64,000 nucleotides of DNA, taken from assembly GCF_001579805.1 (NCBI RefSeq), contig NZ_CP014546.1, positions 1,550,001-1,614,000 on the forward strand. The letters run 5' to 3'. Below, piece by piece: positions 19,174 to 28,380 of this stretch (position 1 is the stretch's first letter; the number at the start of each line of letters is the position of its first letter). The DNA comes from Pseudomonas azotoformans. GTDB lineage: Bacteria; Pseudomonadota; Gammaproteobacteria; Pseudomonadales; Pseudomonadaceae. Made by a program: the position numbers and the translations under genes. A model generated the notes under the pieces. It was not told the DNA's origin. It saw nothing but the letters and a program-made list of their open reading frames with translations, and searched no databases.

Positions 19174-20232
19174 ATGTCTACTCCGCTGCCGCCCCGTGGT
19201 CGGGGCACGGCCACCAACCTGCATAACCGCTTTGCGCCTACGGTGAGCGTGGCCGAGGACGATGGCTGGTTTCAGGAAGTGCCACCGACCCAGGGCACCG
19301 AAGTGCGTATCGAGACGGCCAAGAGCATCATCACCCGCAATAACTCGCCGGACTTGCCGTTCGATCGCTCCATCAATCCCTACCGTGGCTGTGAGCATGG
19401 CTGCATCTACTGCTATGCGCGGCCCAGTCATGCCTATTGGGACATGTCGCCGGGGTTGGATTTCGAAACCAAACTGATCGCCAAGACCAATGCCGCGGAC
19501 GTGCTGGAGCAGCAGCTGTCGAAGCCGGGTTATGTGTGCGCGCCGATCAACCTGGGTTCCAATACCGATCCGTACCAGCCGATCGAGCGTGAGTACAGGA
19601 TTACCCGGCAAACCCTCGAGGTGCTGCTGCGTTATCGCCATCCGGTGACCATCATCACCAAGGGCTCGCTGATTTTGCGCGACCTGGACCTGCTCACCGA
19701 GTTGGCGCGCCAGCGATTGGTGGCGGTAATGATCAGCCTCACCAGCCTGGACGATGAGCTCAAGCGCATTCTGGAGCCGCGCACGGCAGCGCCGAAGGCA
19801 CGGTTGCGGGCGATTCGGGTGATGCGTGAGGCGGGGATTCCGGTGGGCGTGCTGTGTTCGCCGATGATCCCGATGATCAACGACAGCGAATTGGAGAGCC
19901 TGCTGACCGAGGCCCATGCCGCTGGCGCGCAAAGCGCGGCGTACATGATGCTGCGCCTGCCGCTGGAGGTGGCGCCGCTGTTCGAGGAGTGGCTGGCGGC
20001 GCATTATCCGCAACGCGCGGCTCATGTGATGAGCCTGGTGCGCCAGGTGCGTGGCGGTGAGGTGTATGACAGCCGTTTTGGCGTACGCATGCGCGGTGAA
20101 GGGCCGTTTGCCGATTTGCTGGCCCAGCGCTTCAGCAAGGCGATCAAACGCCTGGGACTCGATCGACGGGAAGGTTTCAATCTGGACTGCACGGCTTTTT
20201 GCCCGCCGGGCAGGCAGATGGCTTTGTTGTAG
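19174..20232 (+). CDS. PA0069-family radical SAM protein, SOS-regulated
   Basis: A 352-residue radical SAM enzyme with the cluster motif CEHGCIYC (C73, C77, C80) within NPYRGCEHGCIYCYARPSHAY, resembling the spore photoproduct lyase branch. GSNTDPYQPIEREY and VTIITKGSLILRDLDLL are conserved in this family. The reaction is unknown. The P. aeruginosa orthologue PA0069 belongs to the LexA regulon, and the LexA box directly upstream agrees, so a role in DNA damage repair or tolerance is a fair inference. GAGG stands 7 nt before ATG. Confidence 0.92.
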   Translation: MSTPLPPRGRGTATNLHNRFAPTVSVAEDDGWFQEVPPTQGTEVRIETAKSIITRNNSPDLPFDRSINPYRGCEHGCIYCYARPSHAYWDMSPGLDFETKLIAKTNAADVLEQQLSKPGYVCAPINLGSNTDPYQPIEREYRITRQTLEVLLRYRHPVTIITKGSLILRDLDLLTELARQRLVAVMISLTSLDDELKRILEPRTAAPKARLRAIRVMREAGIPVGVLCSPMIPMINDSELESLLTEAHAAGAQSAAYMMLRLPLEVAPLFEEWLAAHYPQRAAHVMSLVRQVRGGEVYDSRFGVRMRGEGPFADLLAQRFSKAIKRLGLDRREGFNLDCTAFCPPGRQMALL

Positions 20233-20459
20233 ACTGAAGAGGAAAGGTTTGCCTTTCTTGTAGGAATGGTCTCACTTTGACATCACTGAAACCCGCGATC
20301 TAGAGCGGTTCATTCAGTTTGAGTTAAGTTTCGACGGTTACCTTGTTCAGCGAGTGACTGATGAGTCGGCGGCCCGGTTTTGAGGCGTTTGCAACTGTTC
20401 TCCCGACCCGGCGTCGAACTGACCTGAAAGCTCCCCTGCATTAATCAAGAGGATGAATC
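20233..20459. other. Intergenic region before the carbonic anhydrase gene
   Basis: 227 bp. A small hairpin GAAAGG-TTTG-CCTTTC (20242-20257) follows the radical SAM gene and may act as terminator. No confident promoter was picked for the carbonic anhydrase gene. Confidence 0.4.
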
Positions 20460-21191
20460 ATGAGTGACCAGGATAAACAGCCGTTGGCTGCGTCGGCTTC
20501 AGCCCCTCAGGTGGCGGAAACCGCCGATGCAGCGCTTAAGCATATCGTTGACGGCTTTTTGCATTTCCATCACGACGTCTTCCCCCAGCAGGAAGAACTG
20601 TTCAAGAAACTCGCCACGGCCCAGAGCCCACGGGCGATGTTCATCACGTGCGCCGACTCGCGCATCGTGCCCGAGCTGATCACCCAGAGCTCGCCTGGCG
20701 ACCTGTTTGTGACGCGTAACGTCGGTAACGTGGTGCCGCCGTACGGCCAGATGAACGGCGGTGTGTCCACGGCCATCGAATACGCGGTGCTGGCCCTGGG
20801 CGTGCAGCACATCATCGTCTGCGGGCACTCCGATTGTGGTGCCATGCGTGCGGTACTCAACCCCGCCAGCCTGGAGAAGATGCCAACAGTCAGGGCCTGG
20901 TTGCGGCATGCCGAAGTTGCCAAGTCCATGGTTGAAGACAACTGTGACTGCGCCAACGAAGGCGAGAGCATGAAGGTGCTGACCGAAGAAAACGTCATCG
21001 CCCAGCTGCAACATTTGCGCACCCACCCTTCCGTGGCTTCGCGCATGGCCAATGGTCATTTGTTTATCCATGGTTGGATCTACAACATCGAGACCAGTGA
21101 AATCCGGGCCTACGATGCGGACCAGTCAGCGTTCCGATCGTTGAGCGGCGACGGGCCGATTCCTTCCGCGACGCCTAAAGCGCGCTTCTAA
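20460..21191 (+). CDS. Beta-carbonic anhydrase
   Basis: A 243-residue beta-class carbonic anhydrase (CO2 + H2O to HCO3-). Zinc ligands are visible: C64 with D66/R68 in TCADSRIVPE, and H123/C126 in CGHSDCGAM. An N-terminal extension of about 25 residues precedes the domain. It corresponds to PA0102 (psCA1) of P. aeruginosa by context. GAGGA precedes ATG. It is followed after 85 nt by a SulP transporter, suggesting joint bicarbonate handling. Confidence 0.95.
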   Translation: MSDQDKQPLAASASAPQVAETADAALKHIVDGFLHFHHDVFPQQEELFKKLATAQSPRAMFITCADSRIVPELITQSSPGDLFVTRNVGNVVPPYGQMNGGVSTAIEYAVLALGVQHIIVCGHSDCGAMRAVLNPASLEKMPTVRAWLRHAEVAKSMVEDNCDCANEGESMKVLTEENVIAQLQHLRTHPSVASRMANGHLFIHGWIYNIETSEIRAYDADQSAFRSLSGDGPIPSATPKARF

Positions 21192-21276
21192 AACACTTCC
21201 CTGCCGGGTAAAGCGGTGGCTGCCATGGACGCAGCCAGGCTTTGCCGCGCCCGGCGAATGCCTCGGGAGAGTCATC

Positions 21277-22818
21277 ATGCGTGCTGCTCAATTGAAAGCT
21301 GTATTGCCACGGGAGCTGCTCGCCTCGGTGGTTGTGTTTCTGGTCGCCCTGCCGTTGTGCATGGGGATCGCGATTGCCTCTGGCATGCCGCCGGCAAAAG
21401 GTCTGATCACCGGGATCATCGGTGGCCTGGTGGTGGGTTGGCTGGCAGGCTCGCCGCTGCAGGTCAGTGGCCCTGCGGCTGGCCTGGCGGTGTTGGTGTT
21501 CGAGCTGGTGCGTCAGCACGGCATGCTGATGCTGGGCCCAATCTTGTTGTTGGCGGGCTTCCTGCAATTGGTGGCCGGGCGTTTGCGCCTGGGCTGCTGG
21601 TTCCGCGTCACGGCACCGGCGGTGGTGTACGGCATGCTGGCGGGGATTGGCGTGCTGATTGTGCTGTCCCAGATTCACGTGATGCTCGACGGCGCGCCCA
21701 AGCCTTCCGGGCTGGATAACCTGGCGGGGTTCCCGGCGGCGTTGGCCGAGGCGATCCCAACCTTGGGCGGCGGCCTGGGGTGGCAGGCGGGATTGCTGGG
21801 GTTGTCGACCATGCTGGTGATGTACGCCTGGGACAAATTGCGCCCGCAACGCCTGCGCTTTGTGCCGGGCGCCTTGTTGGGTGTGGGCCTGACCACTGGG
21901 GTCAGCCTGGTACTGGCGCTGCAGGTCAAGCGCGTGGAAGTCCCGGAAAACCTCGCTGACGCTATCGACTGGTTGCGCCCCAGCGACCTGCTCAACCTCG
22001 CCGACCCGCAACTGCTGATCGCCGCCTTCGCCGTGGCATTTATCGCGAGCGCCGAAACCCTGCTTTCCGCTGCGGCGGTCGACCGTATGCACAGCGGTCA
22101 GCGTTCTGATTTCGATAAGGAATTGTCTGCCCAGGGTGTAGGCAACATGCTCTGTGGTCTGGTCGGTGCCTTGCCGATGACCGGTGTAATCGTGCGCAGC
22201 TCGGCCAATGTGCAGGCCGGTGCGACCACCCGTCTGTCGGCTATGTTCCACGGCCTGTGGCTGCTGGCGTTCGTGCTGTTGCTGTCGAGTGTGCTGCAAA
22301 GCATTCCGGTGGCGAGCCTGGCGGGTGTGTTGGTGTACACCGGGATCAAGCTGGTGGACATCAAGGCGTTCAAGGCGCTGGGGCGCTATGGGCGTATGCC
22401 GATGTTTACCTATGCGGCCACGGCGTTGGCGATCATCTTTACCGACCTGCTCACCGGTGTGCTGGTGGGCTTCGGGTTGACGCTGGTCAAGCTGGCGTTC
22501 AAGGCGTCACGCCTGAAAGTGAGCCTGATCGATTTGCCTAAAGACGGTGAAATGGAACTGCGTCTGACAGGCGCGGCGACCTTCTTGAAAGTGCCGGCGC
22601 TCACCCAGGTGCTGTCGACGGTGCCTGAGGGGACCACCCTGCATGTGCCGTTGAGCAACTTGAGTTACATCGACCATTCCTGCCTGGAGCTGCTGGAGGA
22701 ATGGGGGCGGGCCAATGCGGCCAAGGGCTCGACGCTGGTGATCGAGGCGCGTGGGTTGAAGCGAAGGCTGGAAGGTCGGGTCAGGACGACGACGGGGATA
22801 GGCTCCGCGCCAGCCTAA
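21277..22818 (+). CDS. SulP-family anion transporter (bicarbonate/sulfate)
   Basis: A 513-residue inner-membrane protein: about 10-12 transmembrane helices with the SulP N-terminal signature ELLASVVVFLVALPLCMGIA and SGPAAGLAVLVFEL, then a C-terminal STAS-like domain (about residues 415-500, LHVPLSNLSYIDHSCLELLEEW). It is adjacent to a beta carbonic anhydrase gene, as in other bacteria where SulP proteins carry bicarbonate; sulfate cannot be excluded from sequence alone. GGGAGAG lies 6 nt before the start. Confidence 0.9.
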   Translation: MRAAQLKAVLPRELLASVVVFLVALPLCMGIAIASGMPPAKGLITGIIGGLVVGWLAGSPLQVSGPAAGLAVLVFELVRQHGMLMLGPILLLAGFLQLVAGRLRLGCWFRVTAPAVVYGMLAGIGVLIVLSQIHVMLDGAPKPSGLDNLAGFPAALAEAIPTLGGGLGWQAGLLGLSTMLVMYAWDKLRPQRLRFVPGALLGVGLTTGVSLVLALQVKRVEVPENLADAIDWLRPSDLLNLADPQLLIAAFAVAFIASAETLLSAAAVDRMHSGQRSDFDKELSAQGVGNMLCGLVGALPMTGVIVRSSANVQAGATTRLSAMFHGLWLLAFVLLLSSVLQSIPVASLAGVLVYTGIKLVDIKAFKALGRYGRMPMFTYAATALAIIFTDLLTGVLVGFGLTLVKLAFKASRLKVSLIDLPKDGEMELRLTGAATFLKVPALTQVLSTVPEGTTLHVPLSNLSYIDHSCLELLEEWGRANAAKGSTLVIEARGLKRRLEGRVRTTTGIGSAPA

Positions 22819-22832
22819 CCACCCAGCAACCC

Positions 22833-22862
22833 TGTGGGAGCCGGGCAAACCCGGCTCCCACA
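22833..22862. repeat. REP-like hairpin after the SulP gene
   Basis: 13-bp perfect arms (22833-22845, 22850-22862), core TGTGGGAGCCGGG, loop CAAA. Located between convergent genes. Confidence 0.85.
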
Positions 22863-22886
22863 TTTGATCGTTTGCGACCCAGGAAA

Positions 22887-23534
22887 CTAAGCCGGCTGAT
22901 CCAACGCCAACTCAACCCCCAACTGCCGCGAAAGGCACGGCCAGCGCTTCCACGCGGCTTCCGTGTCTGGACTCTTGAGTGTCTCGCGGTAGGCTTCTAC
23001 CGACTCCAGCGCAAAGCTGTCCTCATTAAGCATCTCGTCCACCGCCAAATGCACGGCTTCATCCAATTTGTTGGCGAACGCTTCGCCGATCAACTGGTGG
23101 GCGATCAGGTTAGCCACCGTGGTATCCGCCGGAATCAGCGGCTGGCCAAAGTGCTTGATATACAGATCATTCACCTCTTCAACCAATCGATGCGCCAGGT
23201 AGGCCTCGTCCAGCAGGCCGTCGAGGCCTTCGTGGCCGGCCAGGATCGCGGGTGGTTGCAGGAAGAAATGTTCGGCAATCTTCAGCACCGGCTTGATCTG
23301 GCTTTCGATTCCGGCTTCGCGGGCCACGTCGTTGGCGGCGTCCAGCAAATCCGGGACGAGGTCGATGTAGGCGCTGACAAAGCGGGTCATGACAATGTTG
23401 CGATCACCGTCAGCCAGGGAAATGGCCGAATGCAGGTGCGGCAATTGTTTTTCCAGTTGCTGGGCAAGCTGGCCCGTGCTGGCTTCGTGTTGATGGGCAC
23501 GGGAAATCTGCTCGCGCAATGCGGCGGTGTTCAT
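22887..23534 (-). CDS. Conserved hypothetical protein next to cox genes (PA0104-like)
   Basis: A 215-residue soluble, predominantly helical acidic protein with no signal peptide, membrane segment or catalytic motif I can recognise. It contains DGDRNIVMTRFVSAYIDLVPDLLDAA and HFGQPLIPADTTVANLIAHQL. The position between the SulP and coxB genes matches PA0104 of P. aeruginosa from memory. ATG 23534 has GGAG 5 nt upstream; the in-frame upstream extension lacks coding character. Function unknown. Confidence 0.8.
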   Translation of the reverse strand: MNTAALREQISRAHQHEASTGQLAQQLEKQLPHLHSAISLADGDRNIVMTRFVSAYIDLVPDLLDAANDVAREAGIESQIKPVLKIAEHFFLQPPAILAGHEGLDGLLDEAYLAHRLVEEVNDLYIKHFGQPLIPADTTVANLIAHQLIGEAFANKLDEAVHLAVDEMLNEDSFALESVEAYRETLKSPDTEAAWKRWPCLSRQLGVELALDQPA

Positions 23535-23901
23535 GAAAGCTCCAGTGATGCAGGCGTAGGAAAAGGGAGAGGATAAGGTAGCTCGTTTATACGAGCGCCT
23601 AAGACGCATTTGTCATAATTATTTCATGGTTATGCGCCCGCGTTATATCGAATTGCCATCGTTCGTCGGATAAACGATTCCGCCCCCGGTTTTATTAGCC
23701 CTGACCACCCATTTCTACTCATTTGCCCCTACACATTGCGGGGTTGCAGAGCCTGTCTATACTCGGATTTGTACGCGATTAGCTGATGACGCCAGACTGC
23801 ATAAGCAGGCAAGGCCAGGCGGTTGTAAGCAGTATGGAAGCCGCTCCCTTCGACGCAGGTGCAAACCGGCGGGATAACAAGAACGATAAGGGGAACCCGC
23901 A
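23535..23901. other. 367-bp regulatory region upstream of coxB
   Basis: No gene. It contains a small inverted repeat CTCG-TTTATA-CGAG near 23582, an AT-rich segment, and the RpoS-type -10 listed separately. The coxB leader would be about 130 nt long. Nothing else is recognised. Confidence 0.6.
23757..23763 (+). promoter_or_regulatory. Candidate RpoS -10 element for the cox operon
   Basis: CTATACT is identical to the sigma-S -10 consensus, preceded by T (TCTATACT). In P. aeruginosa the aa3 oxidase operon is RpoS-dependent, which fits. Start site would be near 23770. Confidence 0.5.
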
Positions 23902-25029
23902 ATGATGCGACATCCACACGTTTGGATGGGCCTCCTGTTGTGGTCAGTATTCGGCCAGGCACATGCCGCCTGGACAACGAATATGGCGCCAGGGGCGACA
24001 GAAGTCAGTCACGCAGTGTTCGACCTGCACATGACCATTTTCTGGATCTGTGTGGTGATCGGCATCATCGTGTTTGGCGCGATGTTCTGGTCGATGATCG
24101 TTCATCGCCGGTCCACGGGCCAGGTCGCGGCCAAGTTCCACGAGAGCACCACCGTGGAAATCCTCTGGACCGTCGTGCCCTTGCTGATCCTGATCGCGAT
24201 GGCCATTCCGGCTACCAAGACCCTGATCAATATCTACGACAGCAGTGAGTCGGATATCGATATCCAGGTCACCGGCTACCAGTGGAAGTGGCATTACAAA
24301 TACCTGGGCCAGGACGTGGAGTTCTTCAGCAACCTGGCTACGCCCGCCGAACAGATCCATAACCAGGCCACCAAGGGCGAACACTACCTATTGGAAGTCG
24401 ACCAGCCGCTGGTGTTGCCGGTGGGCGCCAAGGTGCGCTTTCTGGTGACCGCCGCTGACGTGATCCACTCCTGGTGGGTGCCGGCCTTTGCGGTCAAGCG
24501 CGACGCCATTCCCGGGTTCGTCAACGAGGCCTGGACCCGCGTTGAGAAACCCGGCATCTACCGTGGCCAATGCGCCGAACTGTGCGGCAAGGACCACGGC
24601 TTCATGCCCATTGTGGTCGAGGTCAAGTCCAAGGCCGACTACGAAACCTGGCTGGGTGAGCGCAAGGAAGAGGCCGCCAAGCTCAAGGAGCTGACCTCCA
24701 AAGAGTGGACGCTGGAAGAGTTGGTGGCCCGTGGCGACAAGGTCTACCACACCACCTGCGTGGCCTGTCACCAGGCCGAAGGCCAGGGCCTGCCGCCGAT
24801 GTTCCCGGCGCTCAAGGGCTCCAAGATTGCGACCGGCCCGGCAGCTGACCACCTGAGCATTGTCTACCACGGCAAGCCTGGCACCGCGATGGCGGCTTTC
24901 GGCAAGCAGCTCTCGGAAGTGGACATCGCCGCCGTAGTGACCTACGAGCGCAATGCCTGGGGCAACAACAAAGGCGACATGGTCACGCCTAAAGACGTGC
25001 TGGCCATCAAGCAGGCGGAAAGCAAATGA
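23902..25029 (+). CDS. coxB: Cytochrome c oxidase subunit II with fused cytochrome c
   Basis: A 375-residue subunit: signal sequence (cleavage near AHAAW), two transmembrane helices, the periplasmic CuA cupredoxin domain with ligands C224, C228 and H232 in GQCAELCGKDHGFMP, and a C-terminal cytochrome c domain with CVACH (C286-H290). This is the caa3-type layout, taking electrons from cytochrome c to the binuclear centre of subunit I. AAGGGGAA precedes ATG 23902. First gene of the oxidase operon. Confidence 0.97.
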   Translation: MMRHPHVWMGLLLWSVFGQAHAAWTTNMAPGATEVSHAVFDLHMTIFWICVVIGIIVFGAMFWSMIVHRRSTGQVAAKFHESTTVEILWTVVPLLILIAMAIPATKTLINIYDSSESDIDIQVTGYQWKWHYKYLGQDVEFFSNLATPAEQIHNQATKGEHYLLEVDQPLVLPVGAKVRFLVTAADVIHSWWVPAFAVKRDAIPGFVNEAWTRVEKPGIYRGQCAELCGKDHGFMPIVVEVKSKADYETWLGERKEEAAKLKELTSKEWTLEELVARGDKVYHTTCVACHQAEGQGLPPMFPALKGSKIATGPAADHLSIVYHGKPGTAMAAFGKQLSEVDIAAVVTYERNAWGNNKGDMVTPKDVLAIKQAESK

Positions 25030-25087
25030 CCTCTCTCAAGGCGTTTACCTCGACCCGCCCCGCCCACCCGCTTGCAGGAGAACGGCC

Positions 25088-26674
25088 ATGAGCGCTGTGA
25101 TCGATGACCATGGTCACGCCGACCATGCCCACGGCCCCGCCAAGGGGTTGATGCGCTGGGTGCTGACCACCAACCACAAAGACATCGGCACCATGTACCT
25201 GTGGTTCGCCTTCGCCATGTTCCTGCTCGGCGGCTCGTTCGCCATGGTGATCCGCGCCGAGCTGTTCCAGCCCGGCCTGCAGATCGTGCAGCCGGCGTTC
25301 TTCAACCAGATGACCACTATGCACGGGCTGATCATGGTGTTCGGCGCGGTGATGCCGGCCTTCGTCGGCCTGGCCAACTGGATGATCCCGTTGATGATTG
25401 GCGCGCCCGACATGGCCCTGCCGCGCATGAACAACTTCAGTTTCTGGCTGTTGCCGGCGGCGTTCCTGCTGCTGGTTTCGACGCTGTTTACGCCCGGCGG
25501 CGGGCCGAACTTCGGCTGGACCTTCTACGCGCCGCTCTCCACTACCTACGCGCCGGAAAGCGTGACGTTCTTTATTTTCGCGATCCACCTGATGGGCATC
25601 AGTTCGATCATGGGCGCGATCAACGTGGTCGCCACCATCCTCAACCTGCGTGCGCCGGGCATGACCTTGATGAAAATGCCGCTGTTCGTCTGGACCTGGC
25701 TGATCACCGCGTTCCTGCTGATCGCGGTGATGCCGGTGCTGGCGGGCTGCGTGACCATGATGCTGATGGATATCCACTTCGGCACCAGCTTCTTCAGTGC
25801 GGCCGGCGGCGGTGACCCGGTATTGTTCCAGCACGTGTTCTGGTTCTTCGGTCACCCTGAGGTGTACATCATGATCCTGCCGGCCTTCGGCGCCGTCAGC
25901 TCGATCATCCCGACCTTCTCGCGCAAGCCGCTGTTCGGCTACACCTCGATGGTCTACGCCACGGCGAGCATCGCGTTCCTGTCGTTTATCGTGTGGGCGC
26001 ACCACATGTTCGTGGTGGGCATTCCGCTGGTGGGCGAGTTGTTCTTCATGTACGCCACGCTGCTGATCGCCGTGCCCACCGGGGTGAAGGTATTCAACTG
26101 GGTCAGCACCATGTGGCAAGGCTCGCTGACCTTCGAGACGCCGATGCTGTTTGCCGTGGCTTTTGTGATCCTCTTCACTATCGGCGGGTTCTCCGGGCTG
26201 ATGCTGGCGATCGCTCCGGCGGACTTCCAGTACCACGACACCTATTTCGTGGTGGCGCATTTCCATTACGTACTGGTGCCCGGCGCGATCTTCGGCATCT
26301 TCGCCTCAGCCTACTACTGGTTGCCGAAATGGACCGGCCACATGTACGACGAAACCCTGGGCAAGCTGCACTTCTGGCTGTCTTTCGTGGGCATGAACAT
26401 GGCGTTTTTCCCGATGCACTTCGTCGGGCTGGCGGGCATGCCGCGCCGGGTGCCGGACTACAACCTGCAGTTCGCCGATTTCAACATGGTCTCGTCGATT
26501 GGCGCGTTCATGTTCGGCGCCACGCAGATCTTCTTCCTGTTCATTGTGATCAAGTGCATCCGTGGCGGCCCGCCGGCACCCGCCAAACCGTGGGATGGCG
26601 CTGAAGGCCTGGAGTGGAGCGTCCCGTCACCGGCGCCATACCACACCTTCACCACGCCGCCGGAGGTCAAATGA
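25088..26674 (+). CDS. coxA: Cytochrome c oxidase subunit I
   Basis: A 528-residue heme-copper oxidase core subunit with 12 expected transmembrane helices. Visible active-site motifs: WFFGHPEVYI (CuB His and cross-linked Tyr), WAHHMF (CuB His pair) and HFHYVLVPGA (heme a and a3 ligands). It reduces O2 to water and pumps protons. ATG 25088 with AGGAG upstream; a His-rich N-terminal tail HGHADHAHG precedes helix 1. Confidence 0.98.
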   Translation: MSAVIDDHGHADHAHGPAKGLMRWVLTTNHKDIGTMYLWFAFAMFLLGGSFAMVIRAELFQPGLQIVQPAFFNQMTTMHGLIMVFGAVMPAFVGLANWMIPLMIGAPDMALPRMNNFSFWLLPAAFLLLVSTLFTPGGGPNFGWTFYAPLSTTYAPESVTFFIFAIHLMGISSIMGAINVVATILNLRAPGMTLMKMPLFVWTWLITAFLLIAVMPVLAGCVTMMLMDIHFGTSFFSAAGGGDPVLFQHVFWFFGHPEVYIMILPAFGAVSSIIPTFSRKPLFGYTSMVYATASIAFLSFIVWAHHMFVVGIPLVGELFFMYATLLIAVPTGVKVFNWVSTMWQGSLTFETPMLFAVAFVILFTIGGFSGLMLAIAPADFQYHDTYFVVAHFHYVLVPGAIFGIFASAYYWLPKWTGHMYDETLGKLHFWLSFVGMNMAFFPMHFVGLAGMPRRVPDYNLQFADFNMVSSIGAFMFGATQIFFLFIVIKCIRGGPPAPAKPWDGAEGLEWSVPSPAPYHTFTTPPEVK

Positions 26675-26695
26675 ACAGGATGACGGGAGGCTGCC

Positions 26696-27247
26696 ATGGC
26701 TGAGTCCGTGCCCACCAAGCGCCTGGTCACCCGCCTGCTGATCCTGGTGGTGGCGATGTTCGCCTTCGGCTTTGCGCTGGTGCCGATCTACGACGTGATG
26801 TGCAAGGCGTTCGGCATCAACGGCAAGACAGCCGGGCAGTACGAGGGCGAGCAGATCGTCGACCCTACGCGTCAGGTGCGGGTGCAGTTTTTGTCCACCA
26901 ACGCCATCGACATGGTCTGGGATTTTTACGCCAAGGCTGACGAAGTGGTGGTCAATCCGGGCGCGGTGACCGAGATGCTGTTCGTGGCCCACAACCCCAC
27001 CGACAAGCCGATGACGGCCCAGGCCGTGCCCAGTATTTCCCCGGCCGAAGCGGCGATGTACTTCCACAAGACCGAGTGCTTTTGCTTCACCCAGCAAGTG
27101 CTGCAACCGGGCCAGCGCATCGAGATGCCGGTGCGTTTCATTGTCGACCGCGACATGCCCAAGGATGTGAAGCATCTGACCCTGGCGTACACGCTGTTTG
27201 ATATCACTGCGCGCCAACCGCCGGTGGCTGCCCACAGCGGCGGCTAG
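26696..27247 (+). CDS. ctaG: Cytochrome c oxidase assembly factor CtaG/Cox11
   Basis: A 183-residue protein with one N-terminal transmembrane helix and a periplasmic domain carrying the copper-binding CFCF motif (KTECFCFTQQ). It delivers copper to the CuB site of subunit I. GGGAGG precedes ATG 26696. Sits between coxA and the subunit III gene, as in other proteobacteria. Confidence 0.96.
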   Translation: MAESVPTKRLVTRLLILVVAMFAFGFALVPIYDVMCKAFGINGKTAGQYEGEQIVDPTRQVRVQFLSTNAIDMVWDFYAKADEVVVNPGAVTEMLFVAHNPTDKPMTAQAVPSISPAEAAMYFHKTECFCFTQQVLQPGQRIEMPVRFIVDRDMPKDVKHLTLAYTLFDITARQPPVAAHSGG

Positions 27248-27282
27248 CTACTGTTTGCCCCCTCAATCAGGAGAGCGAATAC

Positions 27283-28170
27283 ATGTCGTCTCATGATACG
27301 TACTACGTACCAGCGCAAAGCAAATGGCCAATAATTGCCACGTTTGGCCTGTTGATCACGGTGTACGGACTGGGTCTGTGGTTCAACGACCTTAAAGCCG
27401 CGCGGGCGGAATCCCACGGCCCGTGGATCTTTTTCGTCGGCGGGCTGTTGCTGGCCTACATGCTGTTCGGCTGGTTCGGCGCGGTGATCAAGGAAAGCCG
27501 CGCCGGTTTGTACAGTTCGCAGATGGACCGCTCGTTCCGCTTGGGCATGACCTGGTTCATCTTTTCCGAGGTGATGTTCTTTATCGCCTTCTTCGGTGCG
27601 CTGTTTTACGTGCGCCACATGTCGGCGCCCTGGCTGGCGGGTGAAGGTTCAAAGGGCGTAGCGCACATGTTATGGCCGAACTTCGAGTTTGCCTGGCCGT
27701 TGCTGAATAACCCCGACCCGAAAATGTACCCGGCACCGGAAGGCACTATCAGCCCGTGGGGCCTGCCGCTGGTGAACACCATTCTGCTGGTGAGTTCCAG
27801 CGTGACCATCACCATCGCCCACCACGCGCTGCGTAAAGGCCATCGTGGTGCGCTGAAACTCTGGCTGGCGATTACCGTGCTGCTGGGCCTGGCGTTCCTG
27901 GGGTTCCAGGCCGAGGAATACATCCACGCCTATAAAGAGCTGGGCCTGACTTTGGGCTCAGGGGTATATGGCGCGACGTTCTTCATGCTCACCGGGTTCC
28001 ACGGCGCTCACGTCACCATCGGCACGATCATTCTGTTTGTGATGCTGATGCGCATCCTCAAGGGGCATTTCAATGCCGAGCACCAGTTCGGTTTCGAGGC
28101 GGCCAGTTGGTATTGGCACTTTGTGGATGTGGTGTGGATCGGCCTGTTTTTCTTCGTCTATGTGCTGTGA
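27283..28170 (+). CDS. Cytochrome c oxidase subunit III
   Basis: A 295-residue seven-helix membrane protein of the oxidase complex. Family signatures include FIFSEVMFFIAFFGALFY, the conserved Glu in FQAEEYIHAYKE, and GFHGAHVTIGT near helix 5-6. The last helix ends FFFVYVL. AGGAGAG precedes ATG. Subunit III stabilises the active site and proton uptake. Confidence 0.97.
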   Translation: MSSHDTYYVPAQSKWPIIATFGLLITVYGLGLWFNDLKAARAESHGPWIFFVGGLLLAYMLFGWFGAVIKESRAGLYSSQMDRSFRLGMTWFIFSEVMFFIAFFGALFYVRHMSAPWLAGEGSKGVAHMLWPNFEFAWPLLNNPDPKMYPAPEGTISPWGLPLVNTILLVSSSVTITIAHHALRKGHRGALKLWLAITVLLGLAFLGFQAEEYIHAYKELGLTLGSGVYGATFFMLTGFHGAHVTIGTIILFVMLMRILKGHFNAEHQFGFEAASWYWHFVDVVWIGLFFFVYVL

Positions 28171-28176
28171 GGCGCT

Positions 28177-28380
28177 TTACCACGGCGCATGAGACACCAG
28201 CTGGCCGCTGAAAAAGCCCCAGGCGATCAGCGCCACGGTGATCACGGCCAATACGACACGCACGGTCAAGGCAGTGACGAGGCGATTGGAGTTGCCCTCG
28301 TCCTTGACCAGGAAGACCAAGCCACTGAACAGGCTCACAACGGTCGCGATCAGCATCAGGGCAATAGCGGCTTTGAGCAT
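28177..28380 (-). CDS. Twin-transmembrane protein (DUF2909)
   Basis: A 67-residue protein with two hydrophobic helices (residues about 3-24 and 42-62) joined by a short charged loop, starting MLKAAIALML. DUF2909-type proteins are conserved inside pseudomonad oxidase clusters; role unknown. It is on the opposite strand to the rest of the cluster. ATG 28380 has TTGGAG 9 nt upstream; only 28 bp separate it from the divergent SURF1 gene. Confidence 0.85.
   Translation of the reverse strand: MLKAAIALMLIATVVSLFSGLVFLVKDEGNSNRLVTALTVRVVLAVITVALIAWGFFSGQLVSHAPW

Noticed and set aside
17824..20025. 733-codon open frame opposite the gluconate cytochrome and radical SAM genes
   Set aside because: It runs across two well-supported genes and an SOS operator, is rich in Arg/His/Gln and has no recognisable domain.
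25007..26266. 419-codon open frame opposite coxA
   Set aside because: Composition (His/Arg/Gln repeats) is that of an antisense shadow of membrane-protein codons.
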